Source of the DNA: UBA8529 sp964390565
GTDB taxonomy: Bacteria > Bacteroidota > Bacteroidia > Bacteroidales > Tenuifilaceae
Reading direction: 5' to 3'
Length of the DNA stretch: 64,000 nucleotides
Assembly (NCBI GenBank): GCA_964390565.1
Contig: CAYMII010000016.1
Span: forward strand, 13,676-77,675
The position numbers were made by a program, and so were the translations under genes. Below the pieces are notes generated by a model. That model saw only the letters and a list, made by a program, of their open reading frames with translations. It was not told the DNA's origin and did no database searches. Of the stretch, positions 17,479 through 26,552 are shown one piece after another. Position 1 is the first letter of the stretch. Every line of letters begins with the position of its first letter.

Positions 17479-20400
17479 TTAGAGTTTACGTTTTACTTCA
17501 ACCTCTGTGAAACTTTCAATGATATCGCCAACCTTAATATCGTTGAAATTTTTGATGTTTAAGCCGCACTCAAAACCGTTGATTACTTCCTTGGCATCGT
17601 CTTTGAAACGTTTGAGAGACTCGAGTTCACCAGTGTAAACTACTATACCATCGCGGATTAGACGTACTCTATTGTTTCTGATAATCTTACCTTCACGAAC
17701 AATACAACCAGCAATGGTACCAACTTTGGTGATCTTGAACACCTCGAGAACCTCGGTTGAACCAATAATCTCTTCTTTAAGTTCAGGCGAAAGCATTCCC
17801 TCCATTGCATCTTTAATCTCATTAATTGCTGAGTAGATGATGGAGTATAGCCTAATATCGATTTCTTCTTTCTCGGCTAGTTTACGAGCACTCAATGAAG
17901 GACGTACCTGAAAACCGATAACAATTGCGTTTGATGCTGCTGCAAGTAAAATATCTGATTCCGAAATCTGGCCAACCGCCTTGTGAATAACATTCACTTG
18001 AATCATTGGGGTTGATAGCTTGATAAGCGAATCCGATAGCGCCTCGATTGAACCGTCAACGTCACCTTTAACAATGATGTTAAGCTCTTGGAAGTTACCA
18101 ATTGCAATACGACGACCAATCTCATCAAGGGTGATATGCTTTTGAGTCCTAAGACCTTGCATGCGTTGCAATTGCTCACGCTTGTTGGTAATTTCTTTTG
18201 CTTCACGGTCAGATTCCATGATGTTGAAATAGTCACCAGCTTGTGGTGCCCCATTCAAACCAATTACCTGAACGGGCATTGATGGCCCAGCCTCGTTTAT
18301 TTTGTTACCACGCTCGTTAAACATCGCTTTTACGTGTCCGAAGTTGGTTCCGGCAATCATGATATCACCCTGTTTAAGGGTTCCTGCATGAACAAGTACT
18401 GTTGCTGTATATCCGCGACCTTTGTCAAGTGTTGATTCAACTACAGTTCCTGTTGCTTTTTTCTTTGGATTTGCTTTTAGGTCGAGCAATTCAGCCTCTA
18501 AAAGAACTTTATCGAGCAATTTGTCGATGTTGGTTCCCATCTTTGCCGAAATCTCCTGACTTTGGTATTTGCCACCCCAATCCTCAACGAGGTAGTTCAT
18601 ATTGGCAAGCCCCTCTTTGATTTTCTCGGGATTAGCACCTGGCTTATCAACCTTATTGATTGCAAATACGATTGGAACACCAGCAGCGCTTGCATGGTTA
18701 ATTGCCTCAACGGTTTGGGGCATGATGTTATCATCAGCCGCAACAACGATAATTGCAACGTCGGTAATTTTAGCACCACGGGCACGCATAGCGGTAAACG
18801 CTTCGTGACCAGGGGTGTCGAGGAAAGTAATTTGTTTACCTTCTTTAACCTCAACGTTATATGCTCCAATATGCTGGGTAATACCTCCGGCCTCACCGGC
18901 AATTACGTTTGTATGACGAATATAGTCGAGTAATGATGTTTTACCATGGTCAACGTGACCCATAACGGTGACGATTGGTGAACGATGAACCAAATCCTCA
19001 GGGCGATCTTCATCTTGCTTAATTGATTCTTGTAATTCAACGCTTACAAATTCAACCTTATAGCCAAATTCATCGGCAACTAAAGCCATTGTTTCGGCAT
19101 CCAAACGCTGGTTGATTGAAACCATAAGACCAAGGTTCATACAAACCTCGATAACCTCGGTTGGTGATACGTTCATCATGGTAGCAAGTTCACTAGCCGA
19201 AACGAATTCAGTAACCTTGATGGTTTGCTTATCGATTTCTTGCTGCTCAAGCTCTTGCTGTTGACGAACGCTTACCATATCACGCTTCTCGCGACGATAC
19301 TTCGAACCTTTCGATTTTCCGCCTTTTGAGGTTAAGCGTGCAAGTGTTTCTTTAATTTGCTTTTGAACATCTACCTCGCTAACCTCAGGTTTAATAATTT
19401 TACGTTTCTTCTTATTATTAGCATTGTTGTTATTCGCCTGCTGATTTCTTCTATCAGGTAAATCCGCCTTTTTGGTTAATGTTGGTGGGGTTGGCGAAGA
19501 TTTTTGGCCTTCCTTTGGGATGCTAACTTTTTGGTTATCTTTCCTAATACGCTTACGGCGTTTTTTCTTGTTATTGCTCTTATCAGCATCGGATGATGAA
19601 GCAACGGGTTGTTTCTTTTTAACCTCAAATGCTTCGAGGTTGATTTTACCAACAACGGTAGGGCCTGATAGTTTTTCAACCTCTCTTCTAAAAAGAATGG
19701 CTTCCTGAGGCTCTTCCTTAACTACCTCTGGTTTTTCAACAACCGGAGGAGCAACTACCTTTTCTACTGGTTTATGGCGTTCTTCAGTTTTTGGATGCTG
19801 ATGAGGTTTATGCTCTTTTCGTTCTGGATCTTGTTTATGCTGATCTTGTTTATGCTGATCTTGCTTATGTTGTTTTTGCTGAGGATGTTGTTGCTCGTGT
19901 TTATGAGTTGGGCGCGTTTTTTGATTAAGTTGATCGAGATTTACCTTTCCAACTACTTTTGGTTGATCAACATGAACGGGTGCAGTACTAATATGTTCAG
20001 GTTTTTTTTCAACCTTAGGTTGTGCAACATGTTCAGGTTTTTCCTCTTTTTTTAGAGGTTGCTTAGGTTGCTCTTTCTCATGTTTTTCCTTAGATTCATG
20101 AGTTTTTGGAGCTTCGGGCTGATGCTTTTTAGGAGCAAGAGCATCAAGATCGATTTTACCTTTTAGCTTGATATCAATCTTTGGCTTTTCGAATGTGCTA
20201 ACCTCCTTTTGCTTTGGAGTTGAGAGAATATTTTTCATAAACTCCTCATCTTCAGCATCGGTTGATTCAACATCCTCCTCAACTACTTTCTCCACATCGT
20301 CTATTGAGATGGTTTCTTTCTTATCCCTAAGGCCTTTAAGGCTAACTTTTTGAGATTCCATTTTCAGGTTCACCTCATTACCATACTCTTTGGCTAGCAG

Positions 20401-20547
20401 ATTGTAAAGTTCAGCATCTACTTTGGAGTTTGGATCGCTAGTGATTTTGTGACCCTTTTTATGCAGGAACTCCACAATGGTTGATATTCCTACATTAAAC
20501 TCTCGAGCAAGTTTACTAAGCCTTAATGATTTTTCGACATTTGTCAT
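17479..20547 (-). CDS. infB: Translation initiation factor IF-2
   Basis: A 1,022-residue GTPase that brings initiator tRNA to the 30S subunit. The G domain starts near residue 525 with GHVDHGKTS (G1), followed by GGITQHIGA (G2), DTPGHEAF (G3) and NKVDKPG (G4). C-terminal domains are complete. The N-terminal IF2-N motif (RLSKLAREFNVG) is at residues 9-20. Between them lies a 450-residue low-complexity Lys/Glu/Pro/His/Gln-rich linker with tandem repeats (HKQDQ units). It is the third gene of rimP-nusA-infB and probably also has its own promoter in the 55-bp nusA-infB gap. Confidence 0.98.
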   Translation of the reverse strand: MTNVEKSLRLSKLAREFNVGISTIVEFLHKKGHKITSDPNSKVDAELYNLLAKEYGNEVNLKMESQKVSLKGLRDKKETISIDDVEKVVEEDVESTDAEDEEFMKNILSTPKQKEVSTFEKPKIDIKLKGKIDLDALAPKKHQPEAPKTHESKEKHEKEQPKQPLKKEEKPEHVAQPKVEKKPEHISTAPVHVDQPKVVGKVNLDQLNQKTRPTHKHEQQHPQQKQHKQDQHKQDQHKQDPERKEHKPHQHPKTEERHKPVEKVVAPPVVEKPEVVKEEPQEAILFRREVEKLSGPTVVGKINLEAFEVKKKQPVASSSDADKSNNKKKRRKRIRKDNQKVSIPKEGQKSSPTPPTLTKKADLPDRRNQQANNNNANNKKKRKIIKPEVSEVDVQKQIKETLARLTSKGGKSKGSKYRREKRDMVSVRQQQELEQQEIDKQTIKVTEFVSASELATMMNVSPTEVIEVCMNLGLMVSINQRLDAETMALVADEFGYKVEFVSVELQESIKQDEDRPEDLVHRSPIVTVMGHVDHGKTSLLDYIRHTNVIAGEAGGITQHIGAYNVEVKEGKQITFLDTPGHEAFTAMRARGAKITDVAIIVVAADDNIMPQTVEAINHASAAGVPIVFAINKVDKPGANPEKIKEGLANMNYLVEDWGGKYQSQEISAKMGTNIDKLLDKVLLEAELLDLKANPKKKATGTVVESTLDKGRGYTATVLVHAGTLKQGDIMIAGTNFGHVKAMFNERGNKINEAGPSMPVQVIGLNGAPQAGDYFNIMESDREAKEITNKREQLQRMQGLRTQKHITLDEIGRRIAIGNFQELNIIVKGDVDGSIEALSDSLIKLSTPMIQVNVIHKAVGQISESDILLAAASNAIVIGFQVRPSLSARKLAEKEEIDIRLYSIIYSAINEIKDAMEGMLSPELKEEIIGSTEVLEVFKITKVGTIAGCIVREGKIIRNNRVRLIRDGIVVYTGELESLKRFKDDAKEVINGFECGLNIKNFNDIKVGDIIESFTEVEVKRKL
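19826..19870 (-). repeat. Three 15-bp tandem repeats inside infB
   Basis: Three near-identical 15-base units (19826-19840, 19841-19855, 19856-19870), each encoding KQDQH or a close variant in the disordered IF-2 linker. The frame is preserved, so repeat-number change would alter linker length without frameshift. Confidence 0.8.
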
Positions 20548-20580
20548 ACCAGGTAATCCCCGTTATTTAATAATAAATTG

Positions 20581-20611
20581 CAAAACTAAGCTATAAACCC
20601 TACTATTCAAA
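20581..20611 (-). promoter_or_regulatory. Probable internal promoter for infB
   Basis: On the minus strand: TTTG (complement 20608-20611, within the last nusA codons), 19-base spacer, TAGTTTTG (complement 20581-20588). The fit to the phylum consensus is full. The predicted start is about 25-30 bases upstream of the infB ATG. Confidence 0.55.
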
Positions 20612-21841
20612 CTCTGACTTCAATATTCTTAGAACTTCTTTAACAGTTTCCTCCTCAAGGTCAGTACGTTTAACAAGTTCTTTAAATGGTATCTCGATTA
20701 CGCTTTTAGCGGTATCGCAGCCAATTCCTTTAAGAGCGTCGATAATCCAGCCCTCAATTTCATCTACGAATTCGTCGAGAGTAACATCTTCCTCATCTTC
20801 AGCATCAGATTCGCGATAAACATCAATTTCGTAACCAGTTAGCTGGCTGGCAAGTTTAATGTTGAATCCGCCTTTTCCAATAGCAAGCGAAACCTCGTTG
20901 GGTTTTAGGTAAACTTCAGCACGTTTCTCTGCTTCATCAAGTTTAATTGATGTAATTCTTGCAGGGCTAAGCGCTCTTGTAATATAAAGTTGTGTATTAG
21001 TAGTATAGTTAATTACATCGATATTCTCGTTGCGTAACTCGCGAACGATACCGTGGATACGGCTTCCTTTCATCCCAACGCATGCTCCAACAGGGTCGAT
21101 GCGCTCGTCGTACGATTCAACGGCTACTTTAGCCCTCTCGCCTGGCATACGAACAATCTTCTTGATTGTGATTAAGCCATCAAAAATTTCTGGAACTTCA
21201 AGCTCGAATAGGCGTTCAAGGAAAACTGGCGATGTACGTGAAAGGACGATTAGCGGGCTATTATTGCGCATCTCAACCCTTATAACAACTGAGCGGATGG
21301 CATCACCTTTACGGAAATAGTCGGTTGGGATTTGTTCTGTTTTTGGAATAATCAGCTCGTTGCCCTCATCATCAAGTATAAGAATTTCTTTTTTCCAAAC
21401 CTGATATACTTCGCCGGTAACAACCTCACCAATCCTATCTTTATACTTGTTGTAGGTATTATTCTTTTCAAGCTCTAGGATTCGTGATGTAAGGTTTTGA
21501 CGAAGCGATAAAATTGCTCTACGACCAAAATCGATAAGCTTAACCTCATCGGTTACTTCTTCACCTACCTCATAATCATCGTCGATCTTCTTTGCTGCTG
21601 TCAGGGAAATCTGACGGTTAGGATCCTCAACGGCTCCATTCTCAACCACCTCGCGGTTACGCCATATTTCAAAGTCACCTTTATCGATGTTGATGATAAT
21701 ATCATAATTATCATCTGAACCGTACATTTTAATAAGCATATTCCTGAAAACATCTTCTAATACGCTCATCATTGTTGGGCGATCGATATTTTTCAGCTCC
21801 TTAAACTCGGCAAATGTGTCAATCAGATTCAGATTTTCCAT
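20603..21841 (-). CDS. nusA: Transcription termination/antitermination factor NusA
   Basis: A 412-residue RNA-polymerase-binding protein. The order is N-terminal domain (about 1-125), S1 domain (GEVVTGEVYQVWKKE, about 130-200) and two KH domains, with the VGACVGMKGSRI and AIGKGGFNIKLA GxxG loops. A short C-terminal helix-hairpin-helix segment (DALKGIGCDTAKSVIEI) follows; the acidic repeats of E. coli NusA are absent. The ATG at 21841 is preferred over an in-frame TTG at 21859 that would nearly abut rimP. Second gene of the rimP-nusA-infB operon. It may autoregulate through the rimP leader hairpin (inference). Confidence 0.97.
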   Translation of the reverse strand: MENLNLIDTFAEFKELKNIDRPTMMSVLEDVFRNMLIKMYGSDDNYDIIINIDKGDFEIWRNREVVENGAVEDPNRQISLTAAKKIDDDYEVGEEVTDEVKLIDFGRRAILSLRQNLTSRILELEKNNTYNKYKDRIGEVVTGEVYQVWKKEILILDDEGNELIIPKTEQIPTDYFRKGDAIRSVVIRVEMRNNSPLIVLSRTSPVFLERLFELEVPEIFDGLITIKKIVRMPGERAKVAVESYDERIDPVGACVGMKGSRIHGIVRELRNENIDVINYTTNTQLYITRALSPARITSIKLDEAEKRAEVYLKPNEVSLAIGKGGFNIKLASQLTGYEIDVYRESDAEDEEDVTLDEFVDEIEGWIIDALKGIGCDTAKSVIEIPFKELVKRTDLEEETVKEVLRILKSEFE

Positions 21842-21860
21842 TTTCTTTACTATTTTCAAA

Positions 21861-22328
21861 CTATCTAAATGAAACTACAATTTTTGTTGATTTAATATCA
21901 GAATAGTTAAAGCTGTCAACTTCTGTTATTTTTTCTTTACGTTTTTTACCCTCTTGCAAAACCGTTTTTTCAACTTCAACCTTAAAACTATCATTGTTAG
22001 CATCAACAAGTTTTCCAGAGAATTTTTGTCCTTTTTTGGTAACAATATCAACCATTCGGCCAATATTCTTTAAGTATTGCCTTGCCACTTTTAGAGGCAA
22101 ATCTAAACCTGCTGATGAAACATCGAGTTCATAATCCTCCTCGTCGCGGTTAAGATTCTCTTCAATAAATTTGCTAATTGAGATGCATTGATCGATTGTT
22201 ACCCCTTTATCGCCATCGATAAAAATTGTTATATGATTCGTTGTGCTTACTGTAATTTCTACAATAAACAGCCCTTCCTCATCCACTTTAGGTGTAATAA
22301 TACTTTGTACCTGCTCTTTTGTGATCAT
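21861..22328 (-). CDS. rimP: Ribosome maturation factor RimP
   Basis: A 155-residue cytoplasmic factor for 30S maturation. It has the N-terminal alpha/beta domain and the C-terminal SH3-like domain. The family signature is visible in VTIDQCISISKFIEENLN and in YELDVSSAGLDLPLK, where the usual SPG motif has become SAG. First gene of the rimP-nusA-infB operon, 19 bases before nusA. It is preceded by a two-element promoter at 22398-22429 and an attenuator-like hairpin at 22357-22375. Confidence 0.94.
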   Translation of the reverse strand: MITKEQVQSIITPKVDEEGLFIVEITVSTTNHITIFIDGDKGVTIDQCISISKFIEENLNRDEEDYELDVSSAGLDLPLKVARQYLKNIGRMVDIVTKKGQKFSGKLVDANNDSFKVEVEKTVLQEGKKRKEKITEVDSFNYSDIKSTKIVVSFR

Positions 22329-22349
22329 GCTATCTACAAAGGTTTGGTT

Positions 22350-22375
22350 AACAAAACAGGGGACTCCGTCCCCTG
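22350..22375 (-). promoter_or_regulatory. Attenuator-like hairpin in the rimP-nusA-infB leader
   Basis: On the minus strand, a perfect 8-bp GC-rich stem (complements of 22368-22375 and 22357-22364), 3-base loop, then TTTTGTT. It lies between the mapped-by-consensus start (about 22392) and the rimP ATG (22328). It has the form of an intrinsic terminator placed ahead of a gene set that encodes NusA. Confidence 0.6.
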
Positions 22376-22397
22376 CTTAATTACTTCAAATTCGAGG

Positions 22398-22429
22398 CAA
22401 AAGTAGTTATATTTTGATTCTAATGCAAA
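22398..22429 (-). promoter_or_regulatory. Promoter of the rimP-nusA-infB operon
   Basis: TTTG (complement 22426-22429), exactly 20 bases, TACTTTTG (complement 22398-22405). Full match to the Bacteroidota sigma-ABfr consensus. Confidence 0.7.
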
Positions 22430-22644
22430 ATATTTACCTGAAAATTAGATGAGTAGTGATATTTTGTGCTTAATGAGCATCTTAACATATTGTTTAATAT
22501 ATACCTTAAGCCCATTTAATGCCTTGTTTATCTTGATTTGAGTTTATTGAAAACTTTTTTAATAAATATTTGTTATATTCATTATCAATCATTTTTGAAA
22601 AAATAGAAAAGTAAATTAAGTCTCACATTTAATACTTGGATCCA

Positions 22645-24069
22645 ATGAAATCAACACTTTCAACCATAGCGTTAATTTGTATAATGCTTTTGCAAGGACA
22701 TGGACAAGTTCCGCAAAAATTTTCTTACCAGGCAGTTCTTCGCAACTCTGATGGAACGGTAATTGCTAGCCAACCTGTTACTGTAAAAATCACACTTCGA
22801 AAAGCGGCTTCCAATGGCACTATTGTATACAATGAAACATTCAGCCAGAATACATCTGCACAAGGTGTTGTAAGTTTATCGATAGGAGGAGGAGATGCTG
22901 TTAGTTTTGCTGCTATTCCTTGGAGCGAGAATATCTTTATTCAAGTTGAAGCAAAAACTGGGAGTGAATTGAATTTTACTGATTTAGGTACAACGCAAAT
23001 TCTTTCTGCACCTTATGCGCTAATGGCAGGAAGTGTTAAAGAGGTTAAAAGCCTGCCTGGTTCAAATTTTGATGATCCAATTTTTGTGGTAAAAAATAAT
23101 GATGGACTGATTGTTTTCGCAGTTTATCAAGATGGCGTAAGAATCAATATTGATGATAAAGGGCTAAACAAAGGCGCAAGAGGTGGATTTGCAATTGGAG
23201 GACTTTCTCAAACGAAAATTTCAACAAATCCTGATTTTATGACTATTACTGCCGATAGTGCACGTTTTTACTTTAATAACACTACTGCAATCAAGGGTTC
23301 TCGAGGTGGTTTTGCTGTTGGGGGGCTTTCTCAAAGTAAAGGCGGAACTCAGGAGTACTTCAAAGTAACTAATGATACCAGCTATTTTAAAACAACTCTT
23401 TTTACCGAATCAAATATTGTTTCAACGGGAACTGTTAGTACTGGTATTGGGGTAAGTTCATCGGCTATTGCTGATAATGAAGGGAATACATATAAAACGG
23501 TAAAGATTGGCGATCAATATTGGATGAAAGAAAACTTAAAAGCAACCAAATACAATGATGGTACACCTTTGTCAACGCTTAACGAAGTTGCTGTTTATGA
23601 TCTAAGACCTGATGGGGGTGATACGGCTAAGTTCTATGGCCGTATATATGCATATGAGGTTGTTACTTCAGGAAATAATGTTTGTCCTGTTGGTTGGCAT
23701 GTTCCTACAGAGGATGATTGGAAAAAGCTTTTAAATTTCGTTGGAGGAGCTGATTGGTCAAATAATAGAATTATCACAGGATTAAAAATGATGGAGTCGG
23801 GTACAATCGCTGAAGGTAATGGCTATTGGAATATACAAAAGAACCTTGCCGACAATTCTAGCGGTTTCTCTGCTCGACCAGGAGGGTCTGCCTTTTATTC
23901 TGCAGGTTGGAGTGGATTTTTTGGAATGGGACAAGTCGCAACCTGGTGGGGATTAGTAAATCCTACAACACCAAAATCTTACTCTATCGATGGAAATACA
24001 TATGAAATAAACGATGGTGGTGAAGCAGCATCTGGTAATGCATATTCTATTAGGTGTATAAAAGATTAA
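22645..24069 (+). CDS. Exported FISUMP-domain surface protein
   Basis: A 474-residue exported protein (signal peptide ending near GHGQ). The N-terminal 110 residues (FSYQAVLRNSDGTVIA ... LSAPYALMAGS) are a beta domain common at the start of Bacteroidota surface proteins. Residues about 175-235 hold two copies of a GARGGFAIGGLSQTK-like unit 43 residues apart. The C-terminal 190 residues are a Fibrobacter succinogenes major-paralogue (FISUMP) domain: GNTYKTVKIGDQYWMKENLK, GWHVPTEDDWKKL and a terminal YSIRCIKD. ATG 22645 is chosen over TTG 22636. Function is unknown; attachment or binding at the surface is the usual guess. It is followed by a good terminator. Confidence 0.88.
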   Translation: MKSTLSTIALICIMLLQGHGQVPQKFSYQAVLRNSDGTVIASQPVTVKITLRKAASNGTIVYNETFSQNTSAQGVVSLSIGGGDAVSFAAIPWSENIFIQVEAKTGSELNFTDLGTTQILSAPYALMAGSVKEVKSLPGSNFDDPIFVVKNNDGLIVFAVYQDGVRINIDDKGLNKGARGGFAIGGLSQTKISTNPDFMTITADSARFYFNNTTAIKGSRGGFAVGGLSQSKGGTQEYFKVTNDTSYFKTTLFTESNIVSTGTVSTGIGVSSSAIADNEGNTYKTVKIGDQYWMKENLKATKYNDGTPLSTLNEVAVYDLRPDGGDTAKFYGRIYAYEVVTSGNNVCPVGWHVPTEDDWKKLLNFVGGADWSNNRIITGLKMMESGTIAEGNGYWNIQKNLADNSSGFSARPGGSAFYSAGWSGFFGMGQVATWWGLVNPTTPKSYSIDGNTYEINDGGEAASGNAYSIRCIKD

Positions 24070-24090
24070 TTAAAAGAATTAATCTTACTT

Positions 24091-24130
24091 TTATGGGTTG
24101 TAACGATAAGTTGCAACCCATAATTATTTT
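24091..24130 (+). terminator. Terminator of the FISUMP gene
   Basis: Thirteen-base-pair stem with one T:G (24091-24103 with 24111-24123), 7-base loop, followed by TTATTTTT. Confidence 0.8.
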
Positions 24131-24154
24131 TGCTTTAGAAATTAGCTTTGCAAG

Positions 24155-25399
24155 ATGGACAACACCAACAAAAAAAAGATTGTTAACGATCCGGTGCATG
24201 GATTTATAAATATTCAGCATCCGATTGTTTTTGATTTGATAGAGCATCCATATTTTCAGCGTTTAAGAAACATTAAGCAGCTTGGCTTAACATATTTGGT
24301 ATATCCTGGGGCAAATCATAATCGATTCCAGCATGCCCTTGGCGCACTTCACCTAATGAATGAAGCCATTGCAGCATTGCGCTCTAAAGGTCATGATATT
24401 AGCGACGAAGAGGCTGAGGCTGCAAATATCGCAATCCTTTTACACGATATAGGACATGGACCTTTCTCACACTCTTTAGAATATAGCATTGCAAAAGGCA
24501 TAAGCCATGAGGCCATTAGCCGTTGTTTTATGCAGTGGCTTAACAAGGAGATGAATGGCCGTTTGAGTATGGCTATCGATGTTTTTGATGATAATTACCC
24601 CAAACGTTTTTTACATCAACTCGTTTCGAGCCAGCTCGATATGGATAGGCTCGATTACTTAAGGCGCGATAGCTTCTTTTCGGGTGTAACCGAGGGAACG
24701 GTTGGCGTTGAAAGAATAATTAAGATGTTAAATGTTGTTGACGATCAGCTCGTGGTAGAGGCAAAAGGAATTTACTCGGTTGAAAAATTCCTTATTGCTC
24801 GTAGGTTGATGTACTGGCAGGTATATCTTCATAAAACAGTGGTTGCTGCAGAGCAAATATTAATTAAAATGCTCCAGCGAGCCCGAGAACTAGCTCAGCA
24901 AGGCGATGATTTGTTTGCGACCCCATCGCTTAAATACTTTTTAAAGAATGAGGTTACGAAGCAAGATTTTACTTTCAATCAATTGCTAACTAATCCTTCC
25001 GAGGCTCTTACCTATTTCTCAATCCTAGATGATAATGATATAATGATTGCGGCAAAGATGTGGCAATCGCACCCCGATATAGTTCTTTCAACGTTTTCAT
25101 CAATGCTCGTGAATCGAAAATTGTTAAAAGTTGAGTTGAAAGGTTTGCCATTTGATGCAAATCGCATTGAGTCTATTCGAAAGCATGTTAAAGCTGAGCA
25201 TCCTGATTACGCAAACAATATCGATTATTTTGTGTTCTCCGATTCGGTTAGCAATAACGCTTATAGCTCAAACGACGATTCCATTAAGATACTTTATAAC
25301 AATGGAGAACTAGTTGATATTGCTGATGCTTCGGATATTTTAAACACTAAAGCGCTATCAACAGAAGTGAAAAAATACTTTCTATGTTACCCGAAATGA
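24155..25399 (+). CDS. HD-domain phosphohydrolase (SAMHD1/dGTPase-like)
   Basis: A 414-residue metal-dependent HD hydrolase. The HD signature is complete: His60 in NRFQHALG, His97-Asp98 in ILLHDIGHGPFSH, and a distal Asp in SQLDMDRLDYLRRDS. Family members hydrolyse dNTPs or other nucleotides in the cytoplasm; the true substrate of this group is not settled. A TAGCTTTG -7 box at 24143-24150 lies only 4 bases before the ATG, so the transcript may be nearly leaderless. lpxD follows 45 bases downstream, a neighbour arrangement common in this phylum. Confidence 0.9.
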   Translation: MDNTNKKKIVNDPVHGFINIQHPIVFDLIEHPYFQRLRNIKQLGLTYLVYPGANHNRFQHALGALHLMNEAIAALRSKGHDISDEEAEAANIAILLHDIGHGPFSHSLEYSIAKGISHEAISRCFMQWLNKEMNGRLSMAIDVFDDNYPKRFLHQLVSSQLDMDRLDYLRRDSFFSGVTEGTVGVERIIKMLNVVDDQLVVEAKGIYSVEKFLIARRLMYWQVYLHKTVVAAEQILIKMLQRARELAQQGDDLFATPSLKYFLKNEVTKQDFTFNQLLTNPSEALTYFSILDDNDIMIAAKMWQSHPDIVLSTFSSMLVNRKLLKVELKGLPFDANRIESIRKHVKAEHPDYANNIDYFVFSDSVSNNAYSSNDDSIKILYNNGELVDIADASDILNTKALSTEVKKYFLCYPK

Positions 25400-25444
25400 T
25401 TTAGAAATACTTAGTTTTGTGAATTGTTTAACGAAAAATTGATT

Positions 25445-26494
25445 ATGGAGTTTTCAGCTCAAGCAATAGCCCAATTCCTTGGTGGAACAGTTGAAGGGAA
25501 TCCTGATGTAAAAGTTAAAACAGTTGCAAAAATCGAAGAAGGACATCCTGGTGCCTTATCATTTTTAGCAAATCCAAAATACGCTAATTACATTTATAAT
25601 ACTCAATCATCAATCGTTTTGGTGAATAACGATTTTGTTGCTGAGCAACCTATTTCTGCAACATTGGTGAGGGTTAGCAATGCATACGAAGCATTTGCTT
25701 CATTGCTCCAACTTTATGCTCAATCAAAAAAGCAGAAGTCTGGGATTGAACCAAACTCATTTATTCACAGTACCGCAACAATTGGCGAGAACTTGTACCT
25801 TGGATCTTTTGCATATATTTCAGAGAATGCAAAAATTGGTAAGAACACAAAGATTTACCCTAATGTATATATTGGTGATAATGTTAAAATTGGCGATAAC
25901 TGCATCATTTATCCTAGTGCAACAATTTACGAGGATTGCGTATTAGGTAACGATTGTGTTATTCATGCTGGAGCCGTAATCGGTGCCGATGGATTTGGTT
26001 TTGCTTCGGGAGCTGACACTAATTATAAGAAAGTACCTCAAATCGGTAATGTCATTATTGAAGATCATGTTGAGATTGGGGCAAATGCTACAATCGATAG
26101 AGCTACAATGGGCTCAACCATAATTCGTAAAGGCGTTAAACTCGATGATCATGTTCATATTGCCCACAACGTTGAAATTGGTGAAAATACTGTAATGGCA
26201 GCCCAATCGGGTGTTGCAGGTTCAACAAAAATCGGCAAAAACTGTATGTTTGGCGGTCAGGTTGGCATTAGCCCTCATCTTAAAATCGCCGATGGCGTTA
26301 AAGCCGGAGCACAGGCTGGTATTCCTAGCGATATTAAAAAGGAGGGTTCAATAGTATTAGGTAGCCCTGCCAGCGACATATCAGCGCAACGCCGTTCGAT
26401 GGCAGTTTACAAAAATCTACCTGAATTAAGGTCAAGATTATCTGATCTTGAAAAAATAGTAGAGGAGTTAACGCGCAAAATATCAGAGAAATAA
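25445..26494 (+). CDS. lpxD: UDP-3-O-(3-hydroxyacyl)glucosamine N-acyltransferase
   Basis: A 349-residue enzyme of lipid A synthesis that adds the second 3-hydroxyacyl chain at N2 from acyl-ACP. It has the N-terminal uridine-binding domain (about 1-100, FSAQAIAQFLGGTVEGN), a long hexapeptide beta-helix, the catalytic His region DDHVHIAHNVEIGENT, and a C-terminal helical tail. ATG 25445 is chosen; the upstream frame to 25424 has no ATG. TAGTTTTG at 25412-25419 may serve as its -7 box. First of the lpxD-lpxC/fabZ-lpxA set. Confidence 0.97.
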   Translation: MEFSAQAIAQFLGGTVEGNPDVKVKTVAKIEEGHPGALSFLANPKYANYIYNTQSSIVLVNNDFVAEQPISATLVRVSNAYEAFASLLQLYAQSKKQKSGIEPNSFIHSTATIGENLYLGSFAYISENAKIGKNTKIYPNVYIGDNVKIGDNCIIYPSATIYEDCVLGNDCVIHAGAVIGADGFGFASGADTNYKKVPQIGNVIIEDHVEIGANATIDRATMGSTIIRKGVKLDDHVHIAHNVEIGENTVMAAQSGVAGSTKIGKNCMFGGQVGISPHLKIADGVKAGAQAGIPSDIKKEGSIVLGSPASDISAQRRSMAVYKNLPELRSRLSDLEKIVEELTRKISEK

Positions 26495-26527
26495 CCCATT
26501 TATCCCCAAGCTTAATCCATAGAGAAC

Positions 26528-26551
26528 AACCAATTAATGGTTATTTTTTAT
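26528..26551 (+). terminator. Weak hairpin between lpxD and lpxC/fabZ
   Basis: Five-base-pair AACCA/TGGTT stem (26528-26532 with 26538-26542) followed by ATTTTTTAT. Too weak to be certain; may cause partial termination. Confidence 0.35.
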
Positions 26552-26552
26552 A

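Larger units (their letters stand above)
22329..22644. other. Intergenic region (316 bp): rimP promoter and leader
   Basis: The left third holds the rimP leader hairpin and promoter on the minus strand. The rest (about 22430-22644) is AT-rich and would contain the promoter of the plus-strand FISUMP gene; TATTTG near 22567 is only a partial -7 match. No coding frame is convincing. Confidence 0.5.

Noticed and set aside
18562..18933. A 123-codon frame antisense to infB
   Set aside because: It is the complement of the conserved IF-2 G domain; no independent protein features.
19826..19870. Tandem repeats as a CRISPR array
   Set aside because: Units are 15 bp, contiguous without spacers, and lie in frame inside infB.
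19774..20055. A 93-codon Phe/Leu/Met-rich frame antisense to infB that looks like a membrane protein
   Set aside because: Hydrophobicity is an artefact of the complement of Lys/His/Gln/Glu-rich codons in the IF-2 linker.
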